DNA of 64,000 nucleotides from JBDTDV01 sp039922875 (GCA_039922875.1 JBDTDV010000061.1:1-64000); one strand, 5' to 3'. Counted from the stretch's first letter, positions 28,349-37,358 are shown. The notes: a model not told the origin generated them from the letters alone. A program made the numbers and translations.

Positions 28349-31006
28349 TTAGCGGGTCGCGGCGCCGACGAGCGCGGTCAGGGCCTGTGGGATCGCCGAG
28401 GCGTCGGTGCCGCCGCCCTGAGCCAGGTCATTCTTGCCGCCGCCACCGCCGCCTAGAATCCCGGCGGCCTCCTTGGCAAGCGTCCCGGCTCGGACGCCTT
28501 TGTCGCGCGCTGCCTGGTTGGTCGCGACGATGATCACCGGTTTGCCGGAGACGACCGCTGCAAGGGCGACGAGCACGGCGTCGGAACCGAGGCGCTCCCG
28601 GACCGAGGTGACCAGCGTGCGCAGCTCATCGGTGGAGGCCAGCTCACCGACGTTCTCGGCGACCACGGTAAGCGGACCCACGGTGCTCGCCTTGGCCAGC
28701 AGGCCGGGCACCCGCTGTAGCATTTCGTTGGCCTGGAACGCGGCGATCTTCTTCTCGGCCGCCTTCAGGTTGGCCACCAGGTCGGCGATTCGTTCCGGCA
28801 GCTGCTCCCGCGGTGTCTTCAGGTTCGCCGAAATCTGCGAGACAAGAGCCCGCTCGGCGGCGAACTCGCGGAATGCTTCCATGCCGACCAGTGATTCGAC
28901 CCGCCGGTTCGTGGACCCGACCGACGACTCGCTGATCAGGTTGATCATTCCAATCTCGGCGCTGGATGCGACGTGGGTGCCGGCGCACAGCTCCCGCGAC
29001 CAGGGACCACCGATATCGACGACCCGCACCGTCTCGCCATACTTCTCGCCGAACAATGCCATTGCACCGAGCGCTTTCGCCTCGGCCAGCGGAAGCTCCC
29101 GGGTCAGAACCTGGAGGTTATCCCGGATCGCGGTGTTGGAGATCTCTTCGACCTCGGATTTGGTCGCGGCAGACAGACTCTGGTTCCAGGAGAAGTCCAG
29201 GCGCAGATATCCGGCCTTGTTGTATGAGCCGGACTGGTGGGCGTTGGGACCGAGGAGCTGGCGCAGCGCGGCGTGCACGATGTGTGTACCGGAATGCGCT
29301 TGTCTGGCACCCCGGCGGTAGTCGGCATCCACCACACTTGTCGCCGGTGCCCCGACCGACACCTCGCCGTCGCTGACCTGAACGGTGTGACTGATCAGGC
29401 CCTTGATCGGCTTCTGCACGTCGAGCACCTCGAGCTCGTACCCGGGCCCGAGAATCCGGCCCTGGTCGGCATCCTGGCCGCCAGACTCGGCGTACAGGGC
29501 CGTCTCGGTCAGGACCACTTCGGCGATGTCACCGACCTGAGCACTCTGCACCGAGCGGCCGTCGACGATGATGCCGAGGATCGTGGATGCCGTCTCAAGT
29601 TCGGTGTAACCGGTGAAGACGGTCTCGCCCTTAGCGCGGAACGCGCTGTAGACCGAAAGGTCGGCCAGCGCGGTTTTCTTGGCCCTGGCATCCGCTTTGG
29701 CCCGCATCCGCTGTTCGGTCATCAGGGCGTCGAAACCGGCCCGGTCGACGGTGAGGCCGGCTTCCTCGGCCATTTCCAGGGTGAGGTCGATCGGAAAGCC
29801 GTAGGTGTCGTGCAGGAGGAACGCGGTGTCGCCGGCCAGAGCGCTCGCTCCGGCCCGCTGGGTCTTGGCGACCGCCAGATCGAGGATGCCGGTGCCGCTG
29901 GCCAGGGTGCGCAGGAACGCCTCCTCCTCGGAGAACGCGATCTGCGCGATCCGCTGGTAGTCGGCGGTGATCTCGGGGTACGCGCTCATCATGGCGTCGT
30001 GCGAGGCGCCGAACAGCTCGGGAAAGGTAGCACCTTCTACGCCAAGCAGCCGCATCGCCCGTACCGATCGGCGCAGCAGCCGGCGCAGGATGTAACCACG
30101 CCCCTCGTTCGATGGCGTGACGCCATCGGTCATCAGCATCAAAGAACTGCGGATGTGATCGGCCACGATGCGCATCCGTACGTCGTCTTCGTGATTGGCG
30201 CCGTACTCTTTCGCGGCGAGGACGGCGGCGCGGTCCAGTACCGGTCGCACCTGATCGATCTCGTACATGTTCTCGACGCCTTGCTTGAGGAACGCCACGC
30301 GTTCCAACCCCATGCCGGTGTCGATGTTCTTCTTCGGCAGGTCGCCGAGGATCTCGAAATCACCCTTACCGATCCCTGGCCCCCTGAGGTATTGCATGAA
30401 GACGAGATTCCAGATCTCGACGTAGCGGTCGTCGTCGGTGGCCGGCCCACCGTCCACGCCGTAGTCGGGGCCGCGGTCGAAGAAGATTTCCGAGCAGGGC
30501 CCGGCCGGGCCGGGCTGCCCGGTCGACCAGTAGTTGGTGTCCATCCCGAGGCCCTGGATGCGTTCCTGGGGAAGGCCGGCCACCCGGTGCCAGATTTCGC
30601 GCGCCTCGGCGTCTTCCCGGTATACGGTCACCCAGAGGTCTTTGGGGTCGAAGCCGAGGCCGCCGTCGCTCTCGTCGCTGGTCAGCAGCTCCCAGGCGTA
30701 GCTGATCGCCTGTTCTTTGAAATAGTCGCCGAAGGAGAAATTGCCGCACATCTGAAAGAACGTGCCATGCCGCGGGGTCTTGCCCACCTCATCGATGTCG
30801 TTGGTCCTGATGCACTTCTGCACGCTGGTCGCGCGCGGATACGGGGCTGGAACCAGGCCGGTGAGGTATGGGACGAACGGCACCATCCCGGCAACCGTGA
30901 AAAGGAGGCTAGGGTCGTCGCTGACCAGAGACGCCGATGGAACGACGGTATGTCCGCGTTCGGCGAAGAAGGCGAGCCAACGGCGGTGAATTTCAGCAGT
31001 CTGCAT
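28349..31006 (-). CDS. alaS: Alanyl-tRNA synthetase
   Basis: AlaRS charges tRNA-Ala. The 885 residues include the class II catalytic core from MQTAEIHRRWLAFFAERGH, with NFSFGDYFKEQAI and the tRNA-recognition helix region RRLLRRSVRAMRLLG. The editing domain carries the zinc-type motif HSGTHIVHAALRQLLG around residue 565. The C-Ala domain ends with the glycine run GGGGGGKNDLAQGG. Nothing like a T-box or other leader is seen upstream. It begins a co-directional alaS-ruvX-mltG run. Confidence 0.98.
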   Translation of the reverse strand: MQTAEIHRRWLAFFAERGHTVVPSASLVSDDPSLLFTVAGMVPFVPYLTGLVPAPYPRATSVQKCIRTNDIDEVGKTPRHGTFFQMCGNFSFGDYFKEQAISYAWELLTSDESDGGLGFDPKDLWVTVYREDAEAREIWHRVAGLPQERIQGLGMDTNYWSTGQPGPAGPCSEIFFDRGPDYGVDGGPATDDDRYVEIWNLVFMQYLRGPGIGKGDFEILGDLPKKNIDTGMGLERVAFLKQGVENMYEIDQVRPVLDRAAVLAAKEYGANHEDDVRMRIVADHIRSSLMLMTDGVTPSNEGRGYILRRLLRRSVRAMRLLGVEGATFPELFGASHDAMMSAYPEITADYQRIAQIAFSEEEAFLRTLASGTGILDLAVAKTQRAGASALAGDTAFLLHDTYGFPIDLTLEMAEEAGLTVDRAGFDALMTEQRMRAKADARAKKTALADLSVYSAFRAKGETVFTGYTELETASTILGIIVDGRSVQSAQVGDIAEVVLTETALYAESGGQDADQGRILGPGYELEVLDVQKPIKGLISHTVQVSDGEVSVGAPATSVVDADYRRGARQAHSGTHIVHAALRQLLGPNAHQSGSYNKAGYLRLDFSWNQSLSAATKSEVEEISNTAIRDNLQVLTRELPLAEAKALGAMALFGEKYGETVRVVDIGGPWSRELCAGTHVASSAEIGMINLISESSVGSTNRRVESLVGMEAFREFAAERALVSQISANLKTPREQLPERIADLVANLKAAEKKIAAFQANEMLQRVPGLLAKASTVGPLTVVAENVGELASTDELRTLVTSVRERLGSDAVLVALAAVVSGKPVIIVATNQAARDKGVRAGTLAKEAAGILGGGGGGKNDLAQGGGTDASAIPQALTALVGAATR

Positions 31007-31052
31007 GGGATCCGATGTTCGAGTGATGAGTGGTGTTGAGTCTTTGTGCCGG

Positions 31053-31116
31053 TGCGGCCGGCGCGAGGTGTGGCCGAAGCAGGGTGTGGCCGAGGCAGGG
31101 TGCGGCCGGCGCTTGG
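31053..31116 (-). repeat. Tandem repeat, 4 x 16 nt, between the 73-aa gene and alaS
   Basis: Units at 31053-31068, 31069-31084, 31085-31100 and 31101-31116 share TGYGGCCGRNGCNNGG (plus-strand reading). The array ends four bases before the stop codon of the 73-residue membrane protein gene, in the leader of alaS. The 16-base period is non-coding. Confidence 0.8.
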
Positions 31117-31120
31117 CTGC

Positions 31121-31342
31121 CTAGCGCTGGGAGAAGTCGGCGATCGTGTCTTCCGCGTTGCCGATCGCCTCACGCAACTCCGCTTCGCGTTTACGGTAGC
31201 CGTCGGAGACTGCCGCGCCGAAATCCTTGGCCTTCTGATCGATCTGACTGAAGAACTGCTTGCCTGACGGGGTCTCGTTGACCTTGTGCGCGACGGCGAA
31301 ACCTATCGCGACGCCGATGCCTAGCCAAAACACACTCTTCAT
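31121..31342 (-). CDS. Small single-span membrane protein
   Basis: A 73-residue protein with an N-terminal membrane segment (VFWLGIGVAIGFAVAH, residues 4-19) and a charged helical tail (DQKAKDFGAAVSDGYRKREA). I recognise no named domain. The gene sits between the DUF948 gene and alaS, where many actinobacteria have a similar pair of small membrane proteins, so a common function at the envelope is possible. The start is the ATG at 31342; longer frames upstream only read antisense or DUF948 sequence. The stop is followed closely by a 16-base tandem array. Confidence 0.75.
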   Translation of the reverse strand: MKSVFWLGIGVAIGFAVAHKVNETPSGKQFFSQIDQKAKDFGAAVSDGYRKREAELREAIGNAEDTIADFSQR

Positions 31343-31426
31343 TGCCTGTCTCCCTGCATTTGCGGTCTCCCTGGGATTCACGTGGTTGGTGCTCCGGCTG
31401 GTCATTTTTCGGGTGGGCCGGCGCCG

Positions 31427-31468
31427 TGTCGCCGCCGGTCTGTCGCAGCCGGTTTGTCGCCGCCAGTT
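31427..31468 (-). repeat. Tandem repeat, 3 x 14 nt, directly after the DUF948 stop
   Basis: Units at 31427-31440, 31441-31454 and 31455-31468 share TGTCGCMGCCRGTY (plus-strand reading). The last unit ends on the first base of the DUF948 TAA stop. The period is 14 and the region is non-coding. Confidence 0.75.
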
Positions 31469-31875
31469 TAGTGCTGAGCCGATCTGCCTCGGGATGCGGA
31501 TTTGCCCTTGCGCTTTTCCGTGCGGCCGCGGCCCGCGAACGAAAAGGCCGCCTTGGCTGCCGCGGAGAACCCGGCCAGCTTGATCAGCGGGCCACCGACG
31601 GTTGCCGCGAACAGAGCGACCAGTGCCGAGACATTCCCGGTGACCTCCGCGACGTTCTTGGTGATGGCATCCACTCTGGCCAGCTGGGCGTTGGCCTCCC
31701 GAACAGTGGTTGCCGACTCGGTGAGAATCGGGGTGATCCCGTCGCTGGTCTCGCGGATCGAGTCGGTGGTCTGATCCAGCACCTTGCCCAGCTTCAGCAG
31801 CGGAACCGCGAGAAAGCCGACGAGGGCGGCGAAGACCAACGCAGCGATCAGCCCGGCGATATCGCCAATGGACAT
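31468..31875 (-). CDS. DUF948 membrane protein
   Basis: A 135-residue protein with an N-terminal membrane helix (IAGLIAALVFAALVGFLAVPLL), a helical region that could form a coiled coil (KLGKVLDQTTDSIRETSDGI, ARVDAITKNVAEVTGN), a second hydrophobic stretch (SALVALFAATVGGPLIKLA) and a basic C-terminal tail (RGRTEKRKGKSASRGR). This layout matches DUF948 proteins, which are found beside alaS in actinobacteria and whose function is unknown. The ATG is at 31875. Confidence 0.85.
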   Translation of the reverse strand: MSIGDIAGLIAALVFAALVGFLAVPLLKLGKVLDQTTDSIRETSDGITPILTESATTVREANAQLARVDAITKNVAEVTGNVSALVALFAATVGGPLIKLAGFSAAAKAAFSFAGRGRTEKRKGKSASRGRSAQH

Positions 31876-31986
31876 TCGTCATCCTTCCTTCTCATACCGG
31901 TGCCGGCATATGAACGGCCGGCAGACGCCGAGAGCGGGCCGCCCGAAGGCGACCCGCTCCCTAGCGTAACGGTATTCGGGTTCGAA

Positions 31987-32616
31987 TCAGCGAGCCGCGT
32001 AGTACTCGACGACCAGCTGGACTTCACAGGTCACCGGAACCTCGGCGCGCTTTGGCAGACGCACCAGGCGGGCCTGCAGCTTGTCGAGCTCGACCTCCAG
32101 GTACGGCGGAGTCTTGGGGAGCACGTCGACGTGACCGCCGGCTGCGGCGACCTGGAACGGCTCGGTGCCTTCGCTGCGCGCCTTGACGTGGATCAGCTGG
32201 CCGGGCTTCACCCGGAACGACGGACGGTCCACAATCTGGCCGTCGACCAGAATGTGGCGGTGCACAACCATCTGGCGGGCCTGAGCGGTCGTCCTGGCGA
32301 ACGCGGAGCGCAGCACCAATGCGTCCAGGCGGGTTTCCAGGATCTCGACCAGATTCTCACCGGTCAGTCCCTGGGTGCGGCGCGCCTGCTGAAAGGCGAT
32401 CTTCAGCTGCGCCTCACGGATGCCGTACTGGGCGCGTAGACGCTGCTTCTCCCGCAGCCGGACCGCGTAGTCGGAATCCGCCTTCCGCTTGGTGCGGCCG
32501 TGCTCGCCCGGCGCGTATGGGCGCTTCTCCAGGTATTTGGCCGCCTTCGGGGTCAGTGCGATCCCCAACGCCCGCGACAGGCGCGTCTTGCTGTGGGTAC
32601 GTGACTTGGTAGACAC
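31987..32616 (-). CDS. rpsD: 30S ribosomal protein S4
   Basis: S4 nucleates assembly of the small ribosomal subunit. The start is a GTG at 32616, preceded by AAAGGAAA, giving 209 residues beginning STKSRTHSKTRLSRALGI. The segments YAPGEHGRTKRKADSDYAVR and the S4 RNA-binding domain (RLDALVLRSAFARTTAQARQ, HRHILVDGQIV) are typical. The N-terminus lacks the four-cysteine zinc site, as in the zinc-free S4 form. As in other actinobacteria rpsD stands apart from the alpha operon, here between rarA and DUF948. Confidence 0.97.
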   Translation of the reverse strand: MSTKSRTHSKTRLSRALGIALTPKAAKYLEKRPYAPGEHGRTKRKADSDYAVRLREKQRLRAQYGIREAQLKIAFQQARRTQGLTGENLVEILETRLDALVLRSAFARTTAQARQMVVHRHILVDGQIVDRPSFRVKPGQLIHVKARSEGTEPFQVAAAGGHVDVLPKTPPYLEVELDKLQARLVRLPKRAEVPVTCEVQLVVEYYAAR

Positions 32617-32795
32617 GGTTTCCTTTCGATTGTCACTTGAAGAGATGAACACGCAGGCACGCAGTTCGTCCTGCATAAAGTGAGGGAGATGCCGGGGACA
32701 CTCGGCTACAGAGTTCGCCCCATAGAATCGGGTATCGACGCAGCCGCACGCGACACCCGTTCCAGGCCCGTAAAGCCTAGCATGTCGGGGCTGCT
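32617..32795 (-). promoter_or_regulatory. rpsD leader with possible promoter
   Basis: This non-coding stretch separates the rarA 3' repeat from rpsD. A TAGGCT at 32774-32779 (minus strand) fits an actinobacterial -10 hexamer (TANNNT) about 160 bases before the start codon. I do not see a good -35. S4 often controls its own synthesis through leader RNA, but no recognisable S4-binding structure is apparent. Confidence 0.3.
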
Positions 32796-32863
32796 GCAAT
32801 GTTGCGGTGCCTGCGATGTTGCGGTGCCTGCGATGTCGCGGTGCCTGCGATGTCGCGGTGCCT
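32796..32863 (-). repeat. Tandem repeat, 4 x 17 nt, starting at the rarA stop codon
   Basis: Four units (32796-32812, 32813-32829, 32830-32846, 32847-32863) share GCRATGTYGCGGTGCCT (plus-strand reading), with one or two differences between neighbours. The fourth unit overlaps two bases of the rarA TAG (32862-32864). Period 17, outside any gene. Confidence 0.95.
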
Positions 32864-34211
32864 AGCTCGTCGAAGAGCCTCGCACGATCTTCAGCAGCTT
32901 CTCCAACCGGGCCGATACTTCGCGCTCGTTGCCGTGCTCGGTCGGCCGATAGTACCGGGCATCGCGAAGCTCCGTGGGCAGATACTGCTGCCGCAAGACG
33001 CCCAGCGCGTCATCATGCGGGTATTTGTAGCCGCGGCCATGCCCGAGCTTCGTGGATCCGGGATAGTGGCTGTCCCGCAAGTGTTTGGGTACCCGGCCGA
33101 TCTTCCCGGCGCGCACGTCGGCGATGGCGCGGTCCAGGGCCAGGTACGCCGCGTTCGACTTCGGCGCGGTCGCCAGATGCACCACGGCCTGCGCGAGAGG
33201 GATGCGGCCCTCCGGCATCCCGATGAGTTGTACCGCGTCGGCGGCAGCGACCGCCACGACCAGTGCCTGAGGATCGGCGAGACCGATGTCCTCAGACGCC
33301 AGGATGATGATCCGCCTGGCGATGAACCGCGGGTCCTCCCCCGCCTCGATCATTCGGGCCAGGTAGTGCAGCGAAGCGTCGACGTCGGAACCACGCACCG
33401 ATTTGATGAACGCACTGATCACGTCGTAGTGCTCGTCACCCTTGCGGTCGTAGCGCAGCAGCGCCCGGTCCACAGCGAGGGAGACCGCCTCGGCGGTGAT
33501 CAGCGGCTTGTCGGTACTGCCCGGCAGCAGTGCGCTGACCGCGGCGTTGGATGCCGCCTCCAGCGCGGTGAGCGCTCGACGCGCGTCACCTGAGGCGAGT
33601 CGGATCAGCACCTCCCTGGCCGAAGGCTCCACATCGAACCGCCCGCCGAGGCCGCGCTCGTCGACGATGGCGCGATCGATGACGATGCCGAGATCGGCCT
33701 CGTCCAGCGACTGGAGGGTCAGCAGCAGTGAGCGGGATAGGAGCGGCCCGATCACCGAGAACGACGGATTCTCGGTGGTCGCGGCGACCAGGATAACCCA
33801 GCCGTTCTCCACACCGGGCAGCAGCGCGTCCTGCTGCGCCTTGCTGAACCGGTGGATCTCGTCGAGGAACAACACCGTGGACACGCCGTAGAGGTCGCGG
33901 TTGGATCTGGCCGCGTCCATCACCTGACGAACGTCGCGTACCCCGGCGGTCACCGCAGACAGCTCGACGAATCGGCGCCCAGAGGAGTGCGCGATAGCTT
34001 GGGCGAGCGTGGTCTTGCCGGTACCGGGCGGTCCCCAGAGGATCACCGAGACGGCGCCCGGCTCTCCGGAATCAGCTCGAGCCAGACTGACCAACGGCGA
34101 CCCCGGCGTCAGCAGATGCCGTTGACCGGCCACCTCGTCCAGTGACGTTGGCCGCATTCGCACGGCCAGCGGGGTCGCTCCGGTACGGAGCCCAGGCTGT
34201 GCGTCGACCAT
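32862..34211 (-). CDS. rarA: Replication-associated recombination AAA ATPase RarA (MgsA)
   Basis: RarA is a clamp-loader-like ATPase acting at stalled replication forks. The ATG at 34211 (MVDAQPGLRTGATPLAVRM) gives 449 residues; upstream in-frame codons to 34301 are not conserved. Walker A GPPGTGKTT, Walker B LFLDEIHRF, sensor ATTENPSF and the family-specific KGDEHYDVISAFIKSVRGSD are all present. It is divergent from the cyclophilin gene. Downstream lie a tandem repeat and rpsD. Confidence 0.96.
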   Translation of the reverse strand: MVDAQPGLRTGATPLAVRMRPTSLDEVAGQRHLLTPGSPLVSLARADSGEPGAVSVILWGPPGTGKTTLAQAIAHSSGRRFVELSAVTAGVRDVRQVMDAARSNRDLYGVSTVLFLDEIHRFSKAQQDALLPGVENGWVILVAATTENPSFSVIGPLLSRSLLLTLQSLDEADLGIVIDRAIVDERGLGGRFDVEPSAREVLIRLASGDARRALTALEAASNAAVSALLPGSTDKPLITAEAVSLAVDRALLRYDRKGDEHYDVISAFIKSVRGSDVDASLHYLARMIEAGEDPRFIARRIIILASEDIGLADPQALVVAVAAADAVQLIGMPEGRIPLAQAVVHLATAPKSNAAYLALDRAIADVRAGKIGRVPKHLRDSHYPGSTKLGHGRGYKYPHDDALGVLRQQYLPTELRDARYYRPTEHGNEREVSARLEKLLKIVRGSSTS

Positions 34212-34223
34212 CACCCCACAGTA

Positions 34224-34261
34224 GCGGCCGCGGCCGACAGTGGCGGCCGCGGCCGACAGCG
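34224..34261. repeat. Two-copy 19-nt repeat in the rarA/cyclophilin intergenic region
   Basis: The unit CGGCCGCGGCCGACAGYGS occurs twice back to back just upstream of rarA. Each unit contains the palindrome CGGCCGCGGCCG. The 139-base intergenic region must also hold the divergent promoters of rarA and the cyclophilin gene, which I cannot place with confidence. Confidence 0.55.
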
Positions 34262-34350
34262 CGGTTTGGTCGCCCGCGCCGCGGTGGGTTAAGTTCGTCA
34301 CGGCAGCGGCTTAGCTCAGGACAGCGGACCATCTGGAGGCACGGCAAGGC

Positions 34351-35142
34351 ATGGCACCCAAAAAACAGGACCGTCAATCCCGTCAATCCCGGGAGCGGTT
34401 GCGCGCCTATCAGGCCAGGCGGGCGGTACACGACAAGACCCTGGCCCGCCGCCGCCGGGACAATGTGTTCGCGTCAATCGGGTTGGTCATCGTCCTGGTG
34501 CTCGCGGTGGTCGCTCAGGTCTCCTATTTCGGTGCCGGACCGGGCAAGAGCAGCGCGTCGGCGGCATCCACTACCGATCTCTGCACGCAGAAGCCGGACG
34601 CGAAGAACACCGGTGACGTGCCGGCGCGGTCGGTGTCCGAGTGTCGCACCTGGACCGGCACGATGACGATCAATTCCGTTCCCCTGGGCATCCGCCTGGA
34701 CGGCAGGAAGGCGCCTCAGGCGGTGGCCTCGACGGTCAGCCTGATCCAGAAGGGCTTCTACACCGGGGTCTCCTGTCATCGACTGACCACCGGCGGCTTC
34801 TTCGTCCTGCAGTGCGGCGACCCCACCGGCGACGGAACCGGCGGGCCAGGCTACAGCTATGGGCCGCTGGAGAATGTGCCGAAGGACAATCTCTATCCGG
34901 CTGGCACCATCGCCATGGCGCGGAGCACGGGCAATCCGCAGAGTCAGGGCAGCCAGTTCTTCATCGTCTATAAGGACACCACGATCAGTGCGGATGCCGC
35001 CGGCGGCTACACGGTGATCGGATCCGTCACCAGCGGACTTCCGGAGCTGGCTAAGGCGGTCACCGACGCCGGTGTGGCCGATGGAAGCACCGACGGCAAA
35101 CCCAAGGTGCCAACCGTTATCACCTCCGTAACGGTTCGCTAA
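34351..35142 (+). CDS. Membrane-anchored cyclophilin-type peptidyl-prolyl isomerase
   Basis: A 263-residue protein with a basic cytoplasmic N-terminus, one membrane helix (VFASIGLVIVLVLAVVAQVSYF, residues 39-60) and an extracytoplasmic cyclophilin domain. The domain shows GFYTGVSCHRLTTGGFFVLQ, the glycine-rich GDPTGDGTGGPGYSY and the active-site core QGSQFFIVYKD. It should catalyse proline isomerisation in secreted or membrane proteins. The gene is the first of three plus-strand genes in a minus-strand region, starting 139 bases from divergent rarA and 83 before the DUF349 gene. Confidence 0.94.
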   Translation: MAPKKQDRQSRQSRERLRAYQARRAVHDKTLARRRRDNVFASIGLVIVLVLAVVAQVSYFGAGPGKSSASAASTTDLCTQKPDAKNTGDVPARSVSECRTWTGTMTINSVPLGIRLDGRKAPQAVASTVSLIQKGFYTGVSCHRLTTGGFFVLQCGDPTGDGTGGPGYSYGPLENVPKDNLYPAGTIAMARSTGNPQSQGSQFFIVYKDTTISADAAGGYTVIGSVTSGLPELAKAVTDAGVADGSTDGKPKVPTVITSVTVR

Positions 35143-35225
35143 GTCCCGATCACCGCCGTTACCGGGTGCAATAGGGTTAAAGGCAATACGGCGGCGCTGA
35201 TAACAGGCTGCCATCCGTCAGCAAG

Positions 35226-36467
35226 GTGAGGCTCTTGGCCAGTTCAGATCAGCAACCGTGGGGACGCGTCGACGAGACGGGGACCGTCTTCGTCCGCGAA
35301 GCCGATGGCGAGCGGGCCGTCGGCCAGTATCCGGACGGCAGCGCCGAGGAGGCCTTGGCCTATTTCCAGCGCAAGTACACCGATCTCGCCGGCCAGGTCA
35401 CTCTGCTGGAACAGCGGGCCAAGCGCGGAGCTCCCGCTGCCGATATCGCCAAGGCCGTCGCCACCCTGCGCGAATCGATTTCGCACGCCAACGCAGTGGG
35501 AGATCTCGCATCGCTGACCGGACGCCTGGCGAAATTGGGCGGCGCCGTTGAAGAGCTCACCGAACAGCAAAGCGCCGAAGCGAAGGCGGCGCTGGCCGCC
35601 GCAGTAGCCGAACGCGAGGCGATCGTTGCCGAGGCCGAAGCGCTGGCGGCAGTGGACCCGGCCAAGACCCAGTGGAAGCAGGCCACCGCGACCCTCGACG
35701 GATTGTTCGCCAGCTGGCAGACGCATCAACACGACGGACCCCGGCTGCCCAAGCGGGATGCCGACGAACTGTGGAAGCGGTTCCGCGCCGCCCGGGCAAC
35801 CGTCGAACACAACCGCAAGGCATTCTTCGCCGAACTGGACACCCAGCACCGGGATGTCCGAAGCCGCAAGACCCAACTCATCGAGCAGGCCGAGGCGTTG
35901 ATTCCGCGCGGGGTGGAGGCGATTCCCGCATACCGCACCCTCTTGGATGAATGGAAGCAGGCCGGGCGTGCCGGCAAGAAGAACGATGACGCCATGTGGG
36001 CCAAGTTCAAGGCGGCCGGCGACGCGTTGTATGCCGCCAAGACCGAGCTCGACGCAAAAGAGAACGAGGAGTTCACCGCAAATCTGCAACTGAAGCTCGC
36101 CCTGCTTGACGAGGCCGAACCGCTGCTGACCGCCACGGATCGCTCGGCGGCACGTAGCAAACTCGTGTCCGTTCAGCGTCGCTGGGACGAGATCGGTAAG
36201 GTACCGCGGGATCGGCTGAAGAGCATCGAGGATCGGCTGCGCAAGGTCGAGGCCGCCGTGCGCAAACTCGACGAGGATCATTGGAAGCACAATAATCCGG
36301 AGACCAAAGCCCGCTCCGAGGGGCTGGCCAGCCAGCTGACCGATGCAATCGACAAGCTCGAGGCAGAACTGGCCGACGCGGAATCGGAAGGGGATGCCGC
36401 GAAGATCGCGGCGGCACGGGAAGCCCTGGATGCGCGCAAGGCCTGGCTGAAGGCGCTGAGCCGGTAG
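35226..36467 (+). CDS. DUF349 domain protein
   Basis: A 413-residue, highly charged, mostly helical protein built of several DUF349 repeats: pairs such as KTQWKQATATLDGLFASWQ, DELWKRFRAARATVEHNRKA, PAYRTLLDEWKQAG, DDAMWAKFKAAGDALYA and SVQRRWDEIGKVPRDR. The function of the family is not established; it is conserved in actinobacteria beside rel and rarA. The GTG at 35226 starts the frame, but the TTG at 35235 (ASSDQQPWGRVDETG), preceded by AAGGTGAGG, is an equally good start. The stop codon forms the edge of a 15-base tandem array. Confidence 0.88.
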   Translation: MRLLASSDQQPWGRVDETGTVFVREADGERAVGQYPDGSAEEALAYFQRKYTDLAGQVTLLEQRAKRGAPAADIAKAVATLRESISHANAVGDLASLTGRLAKLGGAVEELTEQQSAEAKAALAAAVAEREAIVAEAEALAAVDPAKTQWKQATATLDGLFASWQTHQHDGPRLPKRDADELWKRFRAARATVEHNRKAFFAELDTQHRDVRSRKTQLIEQAEALIPRGVEAIPAYRTLLDEWKQAGRAGKKNDDAMWAKFKAAGDALYAAKTELDAKENEEFTANLQLKLALLDEAEPLLTATDRSAARSKLVSVQRRWDEIGKVPRDRLKSIEDRLRKVEAAVRKLDEDHWKHNNPETKARSEGLASQLTDAIDKLEAELADAESEGDAAKIAAAREALDARKAWLKALSR

Positions 36468-36580
36468 CCGGTGCGCTGGTAGCCGGTCGGCTGGTTGCCG
36501 GCCGCCTGGTTGCCGGTCGCCTGGTTGCCGGTCGCCTGGTTGCCGGTCGCCTGGTTGCCGGTCGCCTGGTTGCCGGTCGC
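36466..36580 (+). repeat. Tandem repeat, 7.7 x 15 nt, starting inside the DUF349 stop codon
   Basis: Seven full 15-base units (36466-36570) and a ten-base remnant (36571-36580) share TGCCGGTCGCCTGGT; the first two units begin AGCCGGT and contain the TAG. Units 4 to 7 are identical, the sign of recent expansion. The array is outside coding sequence although its period is a multiple of three, so a mutated stop would add a P-V-A-W-L repeat tail. Confidence 0.97.
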
Positions 36581-36668
36581 TCCTCAACAGCCCCGGTGCC
36601 GACTGCACGTTTCCACAGATCCGCCCTCGTCGGCGGTGCGACGCGCCAGGTGCCGCACACTGTTCGGC

Positions 36669-37358
36669 ATGACGACGCGGCTGAAATCGATACTCGATGG
36701 TGATGATCTGCCGCTGACCGAACTATGTGCCATGCGTCTGGACGGCGAGACCTTCCCAGTCGACGCCTGCTACAGCTCGGTCGATGAGATCGAGCGGCCG
36801 ACGCTGCGGGCGGCAGCCTTAGCCGCGATCATGCCCCGCGGTGCGATCACCGGCGCGATCGCCAGTGCCGCGTCCGCACTGTGGATCTACGGACTGCGCA
36901 CCTCGGCGCCGAGGCGACACGTGATCTCCTACACCGGCACCGAGCGGGCACGCAGGGCCGGCTCTGCGAGGTTGCTGATCCGGGAGATCGCGGTGCTACC
37001 AGGGGATCTGGTTCAGGTCGGTGCCCTGTCGGTGACCAGCCCACTACGAACCCTCGCAGACATCACCCGGTTGTGTCCGGTCTGGTCCACGGCACAGACC
37101 GCGATGCTGCGGTCGCTGGTGGAATTCGGCCGGCTGACCAGCGCTGAGATTCAACACAGGCTCGACGCACAACCAAACCTGCCGTACAAGCGCCTGGCAC
37201 TCGAACGGATCGCGATGCTCGGGCTGGGTTCAGCCGGCGCTGACCCGGTACACGTCGTACACGCCGTCGATTCGGCGCACGGCGTTCAGAACCCGGTCCA
37301 GATGGGTGGTGTCGCCCATCTCGAAGACGAACCGGCTCAACGCCAGGCGGTCGCTTGA
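36669..37358 (+). CDS. AbiEi antitoxin-like protein (orphan), overlapping rel antisense
   Basis: A 229-residue protein with a winged-helix-like start and the segment AITGAIASAASALWIYGLR ... VTSPLRTLADITRLCP, which resembles the AbiEi antitoxin-like family common in Microbacteriaceae. No AbiEii nucleotidyltransferase toxin is adjacent, so a toxin-antitoxin role is not supported. I choose the ATG at 36669; the longer frame starts in the tandem repeat. The last 43 codons are antisense to the end of rel (37230-37358), so the C-terminus may have been gained by read-through. Moderate confidence in the gene, low in the function. Confidence 0.65.
   Translation: MTTRLKSILDGDDLPLTELCAMRLDGETFPVDACYSSVDEIERPTLRAAALAAIMPRGAITGAIASAASALWIYGLRTSAPRRHVISYTGTERARRAGSARLLIREIAVLPGDLVQVGALSVTSPLRTLADITRLCPVWSTAQTAMLRSLVEFGRLTSAEIQHRLDAQPNLPYKRLALERIAMLGLGSAGADPVHVVHAVDSAHGVQNPVQMGGVAHLEDEPAQRQAVA

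Noticed and set aside
29237..31039. 600-codon plus-strand frame over alaS
   Set aside because: Antisense shadow of alaS; the protein has no recognisable domain.
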